Of a stretch of DNA of 64,000 nt, positions 1-12,255 are shown in pieces; position 1 is the first letter of the stretch, and each line of letters opens with the position of its first letter. The position numbers and the translations under genes are program-made. Source of the DNA: Druceiella hillmani (lineage: Eukaryota; Arthropoda; Insecta; Lepidoptera; Hepialidae); assembly GCA_039881145.1 (NCBI GenBank), contig JAYKKI010000038.1, positions 4,692,501-4,756,500 of the forward strand. Direction: 5' to 3'. The notes beneath the pieces are model-generated. The model was given only the letters and a program-made list of their open reading frames with translations, ran no database searches and was not told where the DNA came from.

Positions 1-1451
1 CCATGTTTTCATCGGATGTAGTTATCTCTGTTAATGTATTATCATTATTATTATTTATTTCTACGCGAGAGAGAGCATCGGCATTGGAATTTAGTTTGCC
101 TTTTTTATATATAACTTTATAATCAAATTCTTCCAGCTTTAATCTCCATCTAACTAGTCTGGAATTTGGTTCTTTGAGGGAATACAACCACTGTAAAGGT
201 TTATGGTCTGTTATGATTGTGAAACTATGGTCGGAAATATTTGGTTGCCCAAATGACTGCTAATAGTTCTCTCTCTATGGGACTGTATCTGGTTTCTGTT
301 TCACTTAGGGTACGTGATGCGTAAGCTATGGGTTTATCGGAACCTATTACTCCTTGTGAGAGTACGGCGCCAATGGCTACGTTAGATGCGTCCGTAGTCA
401 AAAGGAAATCCTTATTAAAATCAGGGTATTGTAAAATGGGATCGTTTACTAACATTTCTTTACATGATTCGAAACTTTTGATAAACTCTTCTGAGTGTTT
501 AATTTTTGCTCCTTTTTTTAAACATGAGGTTAGTGGTTTTGTAATCTTTGCGAAATCTGGGATAAATTTTCTGTAGTATCCTACAAGTCCAAGGAATGCT
601 TTAATTTCTTTAGTTGTGTTAGGAATCGGATATTTTTTTATTGCCTTTATTTTGTCTGGGTTAGGTTTTATTCCTTTTGGGGTTATAATATGTCCTAAAT
701 ACGGAGTTTCTCGTTTTAAAAATTCGGATTTGTCCAACTGAATTTTGAAATTTGACTCTCGGAGGCGTTGAAATACTTTTTCTAAATTAACGATATGTTC
801 TTGAAGTGAGCTTGAAAAAATGATTATATCATCAAGATATACGAGACAAATGGAGTTTTGGAGACCTCTGAGTATGTTATCCATTACTCTCTGAAATGTA
901 GCTGGTGCATTTTTAAGATCAAATGGCATACGTAAAAATTCGTAATGACCATTGTCGACTGTGAAAGCTGTTTTTTTGATATCTTGTGGATCCATTTCAA
1001 TTTGATGGAATCCACTGGCAAGGTCCAGGTTGGTAAAGTATTGACAGCGTCCTAACTTGTCAAGTACGTCAGTTATAATTGGAATGGGATATTTGTCATT
1101 AATTGTTTTTTCATTTAATTTGCGATAATCGATGACTAATCGCCATTTCTTTTTGTTGGATTGGTCTAGTTTTTTGTCAACTATCCAAACTGGAGATGAC
1201 CATGGTGAGTCGGAATGTCTAATTATGTTTTGTTCTAGCATGGAATTAATTTGTCTATTAATTTCATTTTTATGTGCATAGGGGGGATAAGTTTTAGCAT
1301 AGACTGGGAGTTCATCCGTTGTTTTGATTGGATGTTTGATTTTGTTTGTAAAAGTTAATGGGGAATTCTCATAGTAAAATATGTCTTTGAATTTTTTACA
1401 CGTTTTAATTAGAATGTTTTTTTCTTCTGAATTTAAATGTGATAGTCTCAA
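1..1451 (-). pseudogene. gypsy-type retrotransposon pol: reverse transcriptase and RNase H, broken
   Basis: The translation between 1451 and 225 is a Ty3/gypsy reverse transcriptase. It shows [31 protein letters not shown], the catalytic YLDDIIIFS, and the start of RNase H at [16 protein letters not shown]. The usual MPFGLKNAP reads MPFDLKNAP, a change at a conserved glycine. The frame stops at 225 right after KYFRP. RNase H then resumes in another frame (ITDHKPLQW, then SNADALSR) down to base 1. Family members have a few more residues between these blocks, so a small frame-breaking deletion at about 213-230 is inferred. Integrase would lie left of the window. This is a decayed copy of a mobile element, not a host gene. 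Confidence 0.93.
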
Positions 1452-1699
1452 TAGATTTTCAATATCTATTGGTTGTTCTGTACAATGTTCTTCGAACTTA
1501 AATATATCAAAATTTTTCTTTATAATTTGGGCTTTTATAGGTGTGACAAGACTTAATATAATATCGTTAGGTGTAGGGTTGTGAATTTGGATGATTGCGT
1601 GATTGTCTTTAGAAGTTGTGATGGTGTCTGGTATGTAACATCGTTTTATAAATGTTTTTGGGATAAAAATTTCTCCTTCTTTAATAGTTACCGGAATTT

Positions 1700-2668
1700 T
1701 TATTTTTTCTGTAGAATTAGAGTGAATGGTTTTTTCGAATAAGTTATTATTTTTATTCGGATATTAGTATCGGTTGTTATTAGAATTTTATTATATAGAT
1801 CAACTTTACATTTTAGTTTCTCTAATATATCGAGTCCAATTAGGCCATCGAATACATCGTGGAACTTATATATGTAAAATTTGAAATTTTCTTGAGTACC
1901 GAACTCTTGAAATGCGGGTAGTTTTATCGAGTATTTATTTCTAGTTGTGCAATGTAGATTTGTTATTGAAAAAGGGTCGTATTTTATAGGAAAGTTACTA
2001 AAGTATTTTTTTATAATTTTGGATGCAAGAAATGATTTGTTTGCCCCTGTATCGATTAATAGTTTTAAAGATGGGTTATTAATTTGTAAATATGGTAATC
2101 TTTTTTGATTATGAGAGTTAATCTCTACTATGGGTCTTCGTCTGGGTCTAAGTCTGTTGGAAAATTTTCTTGTTCTATATTCTGATTGTCGGATTCGTGG
2201 ATTATAGGGATACTCTATTATATCCTCGGGTTCTAGGCTATCATCTTCAGTAGCTAGTGAGTTATGATGCAGTTCTTCTGCAATATAATTTGGGGAAGGA
2301 CCAGTGTTTTTGAAATAATTAGTTTTTTGAGGGTTTCTATTAAAAGAGCTATGAGATAAACCACTCATAGGGGTTGGTTTCTGTTGATGCCAGGGCTGTT
2401 GCTTACTTGGCCCAGGTCTATCTTGTCTAAATTGTTGGTTTTTATTATTTTTGAAAGTATATGAATGTGCTTTTTGTGGAAAGTGTTGTTTTTGTTGGTT
2501 AGGTTGATTAGATTGATTAGGTTGATTATGTTGTTTTTGATTAATATTATTACTATTATTATTATTATTAAAAGTTTTTCTATGTTCCATTAGTTTCTTT
2601 TGTGAGTAACTTATGTTTTCCTCCTCCTTTACGTATTGTAAGGCGAGGGGTAGCGAATCTGGTCGCAT
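1700..2668 (-). pseudogene. gypsy-type retroelement gag C-terminus and aspartic protease
   Basis: An open frame of 322 codons on the minus strand. The first half is low-complexity, rich in N and Q (Gln-rich block near 2460-2560), with no CCHC zinc knuckle that I can see. The second half holds a retropepsin: LLIDTGANKSFLASKI carries the catalytic D-T-G, followed by the flap and a GLIGLDILEKLKCKVDL segment typical of the family's C-terminal psi-loop. It lies between gag (2869-3171) and RT (225-1451), the normal gypsy order. The join to gag near 2669-2870 is in a different frame, which could be a programmed shift or decay; neighbouring breaks favour decay. Confidence 0.85.
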
Positions 2669-3171
2669 TGCTCTTATCGTAGAGCCTAATGGTTCTTTTA
2701 GACCTGCTAGGTATGTACGAAGTGTTTGACTTGTGAAAAATTTTCTTTTGCATGTACGGAGGTTTTCATCCGTTTCATGAATGTCAACGTAATTTGTTAT
2801 AGTGTTTAGTAAATTAAGACATCGTTCATAATAAGTTTGTGGAGATTCGTGTTCTTTTTGTTTAGTGTTTACAGATCTCTGTTTAAGGAATTTTCGTCCC
2901 TTTGGTCGGCGAAATTCTGTATTAATGTTAATTTTATGTCGGTCCAGGTTTCGGCACCGTTTATGTTAACAATCTCCTCAGCTTTTCCTTCGAGCTTCCC
3001 AACAATTCCATTTAATATGATGGTGTTTTGGAGACACGTCGGCTCTTTAGGGTTGTAGTATTGTTTGAGTATAGCTTCACCAGTTGTTATGTAGAGGTAA
3101 AGTTTGTTGGGGTTACCGTCAAAATGCGGAACTATTTTTAGAGCTGCGTTATATAGAGCGATATCCTCCAT
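2669..3171 (-). pseudogene. gypsy/17.6-type retroelement gag N-terminus, frameshifted
   Basis: The frame from the ATG at 3171 to 2869 encodes 100 residues of gag with VPHFDGNPNKLYLYI, matching the F-x-G-N-P-x-x-L motif near the start of gag in the insect 17.6/297/gypsy group. Continuation toward 2669 is in a second frame. The ATG is the first in a good position downstream of the primer-binding site at 3499-3516. The protein would form the particle core; nothing suggests that this copy still works. Confidence 0.8.
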
Positions 3172-3498
3172 TTTGCTTTATGTTAATAAATTTATATGTT
3201 TGTATAAATGTATTTATGTTGTGTCAGTGTGCCTACTTGTACTAATTAGAAATGATCAATTTATTGGATCAAACTATTCGTAACAATCGACAACACGACT
3301 TTATTTGTGGTACAATTAGAACAGGAATTAGGTAAAATAGAAAGGATTGCTATTTGGCAATAAACAAAAATGATCACTTACTGTACTGTTGTCTTCATGC
3401 CGTTTCGCTGCTGTGTTGTAGTTGCACTTTAATGAATCGTTGAGACGAACCAGTCACGATTGCAGCATCAGATGCGCTGCTGTTGAACTGTTTGAAGT

Positions 3499-3516
3499 AT
3501 CCTACCGACTGCGCCA
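3499..3516 (-). promoter_or_regulatory. retroelement primer-binding site, tRNA-Ser type
   Basis: On the minus strand this reads TGGCGCAGTCGGTAGGAT. That is the tRNA-Ser complementary primer-binding site known from the Drosophila 17.6/297 group. It sits where it should, between the long terminal repeat and the gag start at 3171, and it fixes the inner LTR boundary at about 3517. Confidence 0.85.
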
Positions 3517-3973
3517 ATTACGACGGTCGCGGGAGCGGTTGCGTTTTTAAAAACACAATATTTGTCGTAATAAAATTTATTTATAATAGCAGAACAGCTT
3601 AGATGTGAATACAGTTTACAGTTTATATAATATTAAAATGATTTAAGTTCTAATTGTACTATGACTATCAAGATTAAACAAACAATGAAGCTAAACAAAG
3701 AGTAGTGCTATCAAAGGTAGTGCTAATCAAGAAGTGGTTCGTCATATGGATGAACCCCTTTTATATCAAAAGGAAAAGTAATTATAATTTCGATATTAAT
3801 GTCTAATGATCCTTTGTCTTCAGTTTATTGTTGTATTTATGGTTTCTGGATCAAGTAGCGATGACTGATGTATGGTGTGAAAGACGAAGGTGGCTGAGTA
3901 ATACGCGCGTTATTTGACTCAGGGAATCCCCCGCACATCGAGACCGGAAACCCGAACCAAAGAATATTAACTA
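3517..3973 (-). repeat. 5' long terminal repeat of the gypsy-type element (outer edge tentative)
   Basis: The inner edge abuts the primer-binding site. A TATAAAAGGGG promoter core on the minus strand (3756-3766) fits an LTR promoter. Reading inward from 3973 the minus strand starts AGTTAATATTC, like LTR starts in this element group (AGTTA...), which would give about 457 bp. The outer edge is a guess: the matching 3' LTR is left of the window and cannot be compared. Confidence 0.55.
3756..3766 (-). promoter_or_regulatory. TATA box inside the LTR
   Basis: The minus strand reads TATAAAAGGGG. Its place about 240 bases inside the LTR, ahead of the primer-binding site, fits the retroelement promoter. 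Confidence 0.6.
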
Positions 3974-4034
3974 TTACTCCGTAAAGAAGCGACAGGGTAG
4001 GTCTATTACTCCGTATGGAAGCGACAGGGCTTGG
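3971..4034. repeat. two tandem 32-bp copies
   Basis: CTATTACTCCGTA, a 3-base variable part, then AAGCGACAGGG occurs at 3971-4002 and again at 4003-4034. It straddles the proposed outer edge of the LTR. I see no gene between 3973 and about 4640. Confidence 0.8.
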
Positions 4035-4640
4035 GTATGGTCAAGAGTCCGCATTCCTAGATTACCGCTCGCTGCGTGCGCTAGTGATTTATTCGATTTT
4101 GCAATCTTTTCTTGAGTTTAACTTTTGTAATTTAGTCCTAATTTTTAACTATTTATAATAATTCAATATAATAGTCCGTTATTGCTCTGTGTACGGGTGC
4201 TTAATAAACAAACAAATCAATAAATATCGGAGATTTTTTAGTTTCCCTTTCGGTAAAACAAGGTAAGCCAAGTATGTATTCTTGCAAATAATGTTATTAT
4301 ATTCTCAATATATTTGATGAATACCTATAATTTTATGTCTTCAAACATATCACTGAGCAGTTTTAAATTTCAAACTATTCTTAAAAGTCATTGTTTTGTT
4401 TGAACGTCGATGGGATTGTACGATGTATCCTTGTAGTGTTGGCTATTGATTACCAAACATTATATTATTTGTTAAGAGACCCAGTCGACTCAAAAGTACA
4501 GCAAAGATATAAATTTAAACTGAAGGTCATAGATATTTAAGAAGATCAAAAAGAATTGTCTAAAATAAGAGGGCATTTGACTTTATTATATGGCCATAAT
4601 AAATAAAATAAAATAAGTGATTTTAATAAGTTTTTTCCAG

Positions 4641-6838
4641 GACAAACATACTTCATAAATGTTATTTTATATGTGATATTAATTTCGACAAGTCGGACTT
4701 CCTTAAAAGAAAATTTAAAACATATGCTGTTCCTACTTTATCGCTACCACAGTTGAAAAAGCCATCTGATGACTCAAAATATACTCAAACTAAGATTAAA
4801 CTGACATGCAGCTCTTGTACTTCACAAATATCGGCGCAGTATGATTTGGAAACTCTACTTTGCAATCAGTGCAGACAAATAAAATGTTATCAGAAGATAC
4901 GCCTCAAAAAAGGAAGCTTCGAGCTGAATTAAAATCAGAAGGCAAAAAACGGAGATCGCTCGAGTCGCAAGTAGAAATTCGTGTTACTGTCAAAGAATTG
5001 GACATGCCGCCTTTACTTAAAAAAATTATTGACATTAAAAAAAAATGTAAAACGAAGCTTTCGTGGAAACCGATATGTTCAAGAATATATGTTGTTTGCA
5101 TTTAATATATATTTTGCTAGTCCGGTTGCTTATCGAGTTCTCTCCGAAACACTTAGTTTGCCTAGTGTAAGAGCTTTACAAAGACGTGCAGCCTTCGAGA
5201 AAAGCACAAAATTAGATGACAACGTAATTAATTGTTTGAAATCTAAGATTCGCAACTTGACTGAATCTGAAAAATATTGCATCATAGGTCCGAATTAAAT
5301 ATCATTAAAAATGCATCATCAACAAAGATAAAGTGTTTGGGTTCCAAGAAATCAACGAAAAACAGACAAAGGAAATAGGAAGTCAAGCTTTTACGGTCAT
5401 GCCACGAGGAGTGTTCTCTAATTGGAAACAACCGTTAGCATACTGTTTTTTGAGCCAAAGTAAGAATTATACAGATCTTGGCACATAGTTGGAAAATATA
5501 ATAACACAGATGCTTGAAATTGGTTTTAATGTGCGTGTATTCACTTCTAACTAGGTTTCAAATTTTATAAATCTGGCCAAAAACAAATCTGTTTCTACAT
5601 CCCAACCATTATTTTTAGTTAATGGTCAAAAGATTTATTATATATTTGATATACCACATCTCATAAAGTCACTACGAAACAACTTAATCAAATACGATTT
5701 TATTTTTCCTGATACTGATGGTTCTAAACAAGTAGGATCTTGGGAAGATATTGAAAGGATAATTGAATGCCAAAAAAAGCCAAAATTACAAAAGGGCTTT
5801 TAAATTAACTGAATCACATATCAGACTAAATAATTTCGAACAAATGCATGTGAAGTACACTACATAAGTTTTGAGCCGAACAGTCGCGGTAACCATTAGT
5901 ACTTTAATCAATATAGACAAAGTTTAGGCACCGCCAAATTTATTAAACTAATGAATGACACGTTCGATATTTTAAATTCTTCTACAGTTAATGATGATTA
6001 CAAATATAAAAGGGCATTTTATCAGGCACATTTTCAAATAAACACTCCAGAAAAAACATAACGTATCCTTTCTGGACTGCTAGTAATTAATCGTCAGAGT
6101 GGTAGAGATATAATAAAGATAATGAAATTGATCAAAGGATTTTTGATAAGCATTAAAGCAGTATCAAGTATTGAAGTAGACTAAAAATGCAGGTTATAGT
6201 TACTTGTTTACAAGAAGGCTTAACCAGGACACACTCGAAAACTTCTTTGGAAAAATTAGACAACAAGACGGGAACTGTCGTGAGCCGTCTGCTATTCAGT
6301 TTTTTTCAGCTTTTACGCAGCTTTTCATGGTTAACATCATCAGACACTCGGAATATACAAATTGTTCTGACAACTTAGATCAACTACTTATGAACGTAGA
6401 AGAGGCCCAAAACTCATACATAGCAGAAAAACGAGTAACTATAGGGTCATCCGAAAAATATTTGTAAGTGGGAACCACTGACTACACGTTCGAGCTTCCT
6501 GAAGAAAATGCTTTACGTATGTATGTGGATATTGATTAAAAAAGTGTTATGATCGTTATAAAAAATACGAAATTATGTTAAAAAAATGAACAATTTGATG
6601 AAAAAAAATGTTTCATGTGCTTTAAAGCACACAGAACTGACCATCCATTTGGCGCTTTAATTAATCCACCAGAAGATTTCAAGCAATATATTTTAAATAT
6701 AGATAGCATCTGTGAAGATAATTTTGTGACTGGTGATTTTTATCATATTGGTAACGAAATAATTGCCAAGATAAATGAAATTAGATTTGAATTACCATGT
6801 CTTTGTTTTCCTTTGGAATACCTAAAAAACTATTTTTG
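4641..6838 (+). pseudogene. P-element / THAP9-like transposase relic
   Basis: A decayed THAP-type transposase spread over several frames. An acceptor-like TTTTTTCCAG ends at 4640. The next exon gives the end of a THAP zinc-binding domain (ICDINFDKSDF, then AVPT at about 4733); the usual C-x2-H ligand pair reads C-x2-N. Further on: a helix-turn-helix-like block (ASPVAYRVLSETLSLPSVRA, about 5114-5175), MPRGVFSNWKQPLAY (about 5400-5445), DIPHLIKSLRNNL (about 5650-5690) and the C-terminal LNQDTLENFFGKIRQQDG (about 6220-6275), all P-superfamily landmarks. The expected first catalytic Asp near 5550 reads as Asn followed by a stop. Many stops and shifts show that it is dead. The 5' part of the THAP domain was not found. 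Confidence 0.88.
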
Positions 6839-6839
6839 A

Positions 6840-8230
6840 GATCAAAATATTTAATGTTGTGCGACATAACAATAAAATGTTTAGGGACAAACATTTTAGA
6901 AGAAAATATTTTAGTGTATCACATTTGTAAATAAACAAGATAAATGTTTATTTGAGATTTTATTTCTTTTTCAAACTCCATACTAAGTAACTTTTTTCAA
7001 ATTCTATTCTAATATTATTATTATCAAATCACTTTTAACAATTATACTTATAGTGCGAAATGTATATTTACATATTTACATTTTTACAATTAGACAATTG
7101 TTAAGATATGCGCTCTTCCGATTGACGCTGTTGGTTATTGGTTAGAAAGAGAAACGGGCAACGGCCATGTTGAGTCGTCTAGGTCGATCGGCGTGGACGC
7201 CCGCAAATATCGAGCAGATGCGTAGTAATTATAAATATTCTTTACCTGCAAGCTGCTGACAGCCCTACATTAATCGGACAGGCGAGTACGTATGTAATAG
7301 TGTTACCAATTAAATCTGTTCGCTAGTATGGGGTGTTGAGGGTGTGCCCGAACCTAAAGAGTTTATATTGCTCGAACCTCACACGACTACAGCGTGACGT
7401 AAATCGAAACAATTGCCGCATTTAGAGAAATGGTGTCAAAATATTGTTTGACGTAACTCGAAGAACTACTGATATATCATGTTTTCTATTAAACTATTTG
7501 CATCTGCTAATATTATGTTTTTGATATAAGTATATCACTTCGTATGTCATTCACAGGTGCATAAATAAGAATATTGAATTGCTTTTCAAAGAAAGTTATT
7601 TTATTTAGTATAAACTGATATCCAGGATGTGCAAGGATCGATCTACATCTCGGCTCCTCCCCTCTCCTACAGCCTTAATACGGTCATTTCTACATGGGAT
7701 AATAAAATATATCGAATATGATATTCAATTTGTTATGATCTTTTGTTTGTTACAAATAATTACATAGGTACTCCGATAGATACGAAATTAGTTATGACAA
7801 CAATGAATTTGGCGAGTTGTCGATTTGAAAAGTGAGAAGTGAAAAAGTGTGACACCGACTATTTTATGACACGTAAATATAAAGCAATGTTAGTGAAGAA
7901 ATTTTTTTAATATGCGAGTACGGAATAGTAAGAAAAATTAAGAATGTGATGCGGATGTCGCCCATAAGATCTCTATACATGTAATAAAATTGTAGAATTG
8001 GCTCGTATGTATATTGAAGATATTTAGGAAAAAATGTTCTAGGGGGCATAATAAAATTAACAGTAAAGTAACGCAAAAATATTGGTTTAGAAATTGATGT
8101 CCGTTTGCGTGTTTGTGCGTGCATCACATAAAAACTACTAATCCAACTCGACTGAAACCGAATCTCTGTCGAAAGTATCAAAACCGAGACCGAAACTAGA
8201 CATTCAACCGGACACCACCTTTCTGTTTTA
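6840..8230. other. no gene seen; possible transposon tails
   Basis: No convincing coding region. The stretch near 8090-8170 (GTGCATCACATAAAAACTACTAA and its surroundings) resembles the generic 3' tails of insect retroposons, but the match is from memory of style only. Minus-strand open frames here have no recognisable motif. Confidence 0.4.
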
Positions 8231-8376
8231 AGAAGAGATGGCTACGTGTTTTCCATTAAAAATTATGGGAAGTGAATGAAATAACATCTTAAGTTGGAGT
8301 AAGAAATAAGCTACAAGTTTTTAAATAAAATATTATTAAACAATAACTCAAGTTAAAAAGTAATGTAAAAAATAAA

Positions 8377-8628
8377 TTAAGTTTGTATTTTTCCTTTAAA
8401 AAGTTTTACTTTCTTTCTCCATTTATCTTTTAAAACTTTCAGTTTAAGATAGCACTCGGAATGATAGCCATTAATTTCTATAACATTTGACATTGGTATA
8501 TCATCTTGATACTCATATTCCCTATGTTTGTAAATTTCTATTACGTCATCGCATTTATCAAAAGTTTCATCCGAAAAGACAAAACCTTCGTCTTTAATTT
8601 CGCACACTAAACCCCGTTTCGTCTTCAT
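8377..8628 (-). CDS. small ORF with a GYHSECY motif, probable transposon-protein fragment
   Basis: 83 codons starting at the ATG at 8628. Two blocks stand out: an ETFDKCDDVIEIYKH segment and INGYHSECYLKLKVLKDKW. A G-Y-H-x2-C-Y motif after a Cys-containing helix is common at the N-terminus of large, poorly described arthropod transposon proteins. No further exons could be traced upstream or downstream. It is intact over its length but isolated, so a relic is more likely than a working gene. Confidence 0.5.
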   Translation of the reverse strand: MKTKRGLVCEIKDEGFVFSDETFDKCDDVIEIYKHREYEYQDDIPMSNVIEINGYHSECYLKLKVLKDKWRKKVKLFKGKIQT

Positions 8629-8639
8629 TTTTTCATAAT

Positions 8640-11259
8640 TATGAGCACAAAATTAAAAAATAACACTTTATGTTCGTATCGAACAGCAAACATTTAAGAT
8701 GAGAAAGAAGAAATAATATAATCAGCTAGAGACATACGGACACATTCGCATATAAAATAACAACTAAAATAATGTCTTTTCTGAATTGACTTTTTCCGCG
8801 AAAGATAACACAACAATCGATTTTCTTTATTCTCTTGGCATCTCTTTGTTTGTGTAAGCAACATGAGAGTGAAAGAAAAACCGATAGACGAAAATAAAAG
8901 TCTGCTGCTCTACTACCGGTGAAAAAATCAATCCTACTGTATTGTATAAATATCATATATCGACAGACATGTATATATTTAAGTAAAGAAAAGATTAAAC
9001 CTAACATCAAAAAAAAAAAGAAAAAAAGACAATCGATTGATGACGTGGGTGATATACTGTTCATATTGCTCATTTCGAAACGGTCTACGCGGTTAGTAGG
9101 TAAAAAATAAGTCGAGGTAGACGTCATACACTGAAAATAATATCTTTCTATAACTTTTTTCTTATGTATATGGTAGAGTTTTATTGTACGTGACGTATTA
9201 ATTTTTTCATATTTATTAACTTCATTACACAAAAAAAAAAAACAAATCAAATGAGTCTAGCACCAATTTGATATTTTTATTATATTATCTGTTAATTTCA
9301 AGCATACAATTTTAATCATGTGGACTTTGGTATCTTAACCTAAAGCTGTGATAAAAACAAAGATAAATTTATTATATTCTTAAAACGATAATAAGTACAT
9401 GAGATTTACTGACCTCGGTGCTTGACGCGGCAATAGTAATCAGTTCGATTTAAATGCGTCTGATATGTTTTATTTATTTTATGCCTTGAGAGAATTTGTT
9501 TGACTTGTCCAGTTCAAAAAATTTCTCCGCATTAATAAATGACACCTGGTGCTTTTAAAGTAATATAATTGAATATTTGAATACACATGTTCAACACCAG
9601 CTGTGCCCGCAACTTAGTTTACTTGAACCTAGAAACATATGATTAAGTCAACTGCAAAATTGAAGTTTAAAATAACAAAAAAACCTTTTAATGGGGTAAC
9701 CAAAAGAATGACGAAATTAATCTGTCTCTAAGCGAGCTTATCGTTAATCAATACACTCGATCTGACTGGTTTTATTTATCCTCTCTCGTTAAAATCCTAA
9801 AAAAATTTCACATCCTTTACTTATTTGCTAAGAGTTCTTTCTAGCCCGCTCTGCTCTAAGCGCCGCTGATATTGGTCTTCCCTTTCAAGAGCTCAGGTAA
9901 TATCGTCACACTCGTGGTTAGCAATTAATCGCTCCTAACGTTCTTTGCTGCTGCGTGCAGCCGAACGAGATATTATTGTTTATACTCGCTGCGAATTAAG
10001 TTGCGATTCTCGTTCAGTAAACGTTTCTGAAGCGTAGAAGAGAGAAAGGCACTCACGATTAGTTCTTAGTGGTGCGTCACGTTTCTCACTGGTTTTGAGA
10101 GATTGAGAAGCAACAATACAAAATCACTGAGACCATAGTTGTGGTTCAGTAAAATTTGGATAGAGGTCGTGATTCAATAGAAGTTGAGAAAAGTTTTCTA
10201 AAGCGTGATTTTCTGCCTAATACCCTTGCCTAGCAGCAAGCCTTATTTCACGATATTCATATGATCCATAAAAAATAAAAATAAAAATCAAATAAATCAA
10301 AATCCACCAATATTAATCTATAAATTTCTAAAAGGAAATGTGTAAAGACAATTACAAATTGTAAAGATGACAATACATTTTTTTTTAAACTTTATATTAC
10401 TATATATGAAGTGCCCGTTTTGGCCTACGAAGTGCCCATTTTAAGGACCAAATAGCAAAAAGCGTAACCTATATATTTTTATGTGATAACATCATAACTC
10501 TGTCAATTTAAGTAAGACTATAAATAAATTTTACTGGAAAATGTATATTAATTACGCTAATACATATAAATAAAGAATAACAAATTTTTGATCTTTTTAT
10601 AACTTTTTTGATTAAACTTGAGGATTTTTTTTGCAGATTTCATAAAGTAGATGTCCTAAAAAGGGCATTAAAAATAGTATCGAATTTATTACATGCATTT
10701 TTCGTTACGATATCTTTTCGGTGAAATATGAACCTCCAAAGTGTTAAATTTTGTGTAACGCTTTAAGGTTTTAACTATACATGTGCAAAATCTGAAAATA
10801 TCACGAAGGTGGCTACGTGTTAATTTTAGTTAACTTGCATTAATAATTCATAAGTCTACGATAGTTTTCTCCTTTCAGATTTGATGACTGATTTTAATAG
10901 ATTTTGAGGCGCTGATTACGGGGGAAATGCATAGTTTTTTTTGCCAAAAGTACTTAGGCCTACCTAATCAAGAATTGATATTTTATTTTAATTGTATCTT
11001 ATTGAACAAAAACACTGAATGGTTACAGTAGATAACAATGAATAAATTCTCATAAATAATTAGTTAAATATAACGTAATTAACTAAGTGACATACCCTTA
11101 TTACTGGAAAATGGTGGATTTTTAAGTAATTTGCTAAAGACCTCATTTAACCGTAATTAACTTAAATACTTAGAAAAGGTTAATTAGGGTAGATTAATAG
11201 ATTTTTGTATAAATAGCAACTCCATTGATTTTACTAAATCAGTAGATAACAGAGAAAAA
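8640..11259. other. long stretch without a recognised gene
   Basis: AT-rich sequence. Two open frames at 8726-9250 and 8919-9110 overlap A-tracts and show no motif. A less AT-rich block at 9840-10250 could be part of an unrecognised element, but I see no ends or coding motif. A short 21-bp tandem (GAAGTGCCC...) lies at about 10408-10449. Confidence 0.4.
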
Positions 11260-12169
11260 TACTTGTACCACATTTTCCTGAAGATTGTGATCTAGTGTAT
11301 TGCAAAGACATTCCTGTCTTAGTGAAAATGTTTAACGTCGAATATGACGCGAACAAATGGAGATTGTTCATGGATTCATTAAAGCGAAGTATGAAAGCCG
11401 TCTTTTTGCATAATGGCAATAAGTACGCTTCATTGCCAGTCGCCTATTCTGCACATTTGAAAAATGCTACGACAATTTGTTGGAAACAAAATGTTTTGGA
11501 TAAAATAAAGTACCTACAACACGATTGGATGATCTGTGGAGATCTGAAAGATATAAGTATGCTGCTCGGTCAACAAGGTGGCTATATAAAATACCCTTTC
11601 TTTCTCTGCGAGTGACATATTCGAGGACAACATTGGATGAAAGAAAGTGTGGCCATTGAGAACTGAACTAATTGAACTAGTTCCTGGAACCAAAGAAAGA
11701 AAATTTAATCCCTCTGTGAAAAAATGTTACACATAAAACTGGGAATGATGTAACAATTTGCGAAAGGAAAAAAAGTTTAAATATCTATACCAAATTTTTC
11801 TATCTCTGTCTGAAGCTAAAGTGAAAAAAGGTATTTTCGTTAGCCCGAACATAAGAAAATTGATGAAAGACATAACTTTCGATAAAAAATTAAGTGAAAT
11901 TGAATTACAAGCCTAAAAATATTTTATGAAAGTAGTAAACAATTTCCTAAGACACCATAAAAGTCCAAATTATGAGGAAATTGTGAAGAAAATGATAGAA
12001 CATTTCAGAAAAATGAGATGTATGATGAGTATTAAACCTACTTCCTTAATTCGCACTTGGACAACTTTCCTGATAACTTGGGACTGTAAGTGAAGAGCAT
12101 GGCGAAAGATTTAATAAGAATTTGAAAGAGATAGAACATTGCTATCAGAGAAGGTGGAATAAAAGGATG
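11260..12169 (+). pseudogene. unnamed multicopy transposon gene, left part, split by a hAT insertion
   Basis: The clear part (about 11265-11614) includes DLVYCKDIPVLVKMF, NKWRLFMDSLKRSMKAVFLH, NGNKYASLPVAYSAHLK, CGDLKDISMLLGQQGGYIKYP and FFLCE. These blocks belong to a widespread, formally unnamed animal repeat-protein family that I recognise from arthropod and cnidarian genomes. After 11615 it continues in shifting frames (HIKLGMM near 11730, NFLRHHKSPNYEEIVKKMIE near 11940-12000) and ends with EEHGERFNKNLKEIEHCYQ and RRWNKRMMAD. At 12170-12177 it is cut by the hAT element, and the reading continues at 16170. The enzymatic activity of the family is not known to me. Confidence 0.75.
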
Positions 12170-12177
12170 ATGGCAGA
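12170..12177. repeat. 8-bp target site duplication, left copy
   Basis: ATGGCAGA directly precedes the hAT terminal CAGGG. The identical octamer follows the right end at 16162-16169. Eight bases is the hAT rule. Confidence 0.95.
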
Positions 12178-12184
12178 CAGGGCT

Positions 12185-12255
12185 GCCCCTGTGTGCGACC
12201 CTGTTTGCCCCTGTGTGCGCCGCCCCTGTGTGCGAAGTGTGCGGCGCACACAGGC
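12185..12255. repeat. hAT subterminal repeats
   Basis: GCCCCTGTGTGCG occurs three times (12185-12197, 12207-12219, 12222-12234) and once inverted as CGCACACAGGCG (12244-12255). The same inverted motif is found near the right end at 16126-16138. Subterminal repeats are typical transposase-binding sites in hAT elements. Confidence 0.8.

Noticed and set aside
7864..8181. 105-codon minus-strand ORF
   Set aside because: No recognisable domain; overlaps retroposon-tail-like sequence.
8726..9250. 174-codon minus-strand ORF
   Set aside because: Phe/Leu/Tyr-rich translation over A and T tracts, with no motif and no splice context.
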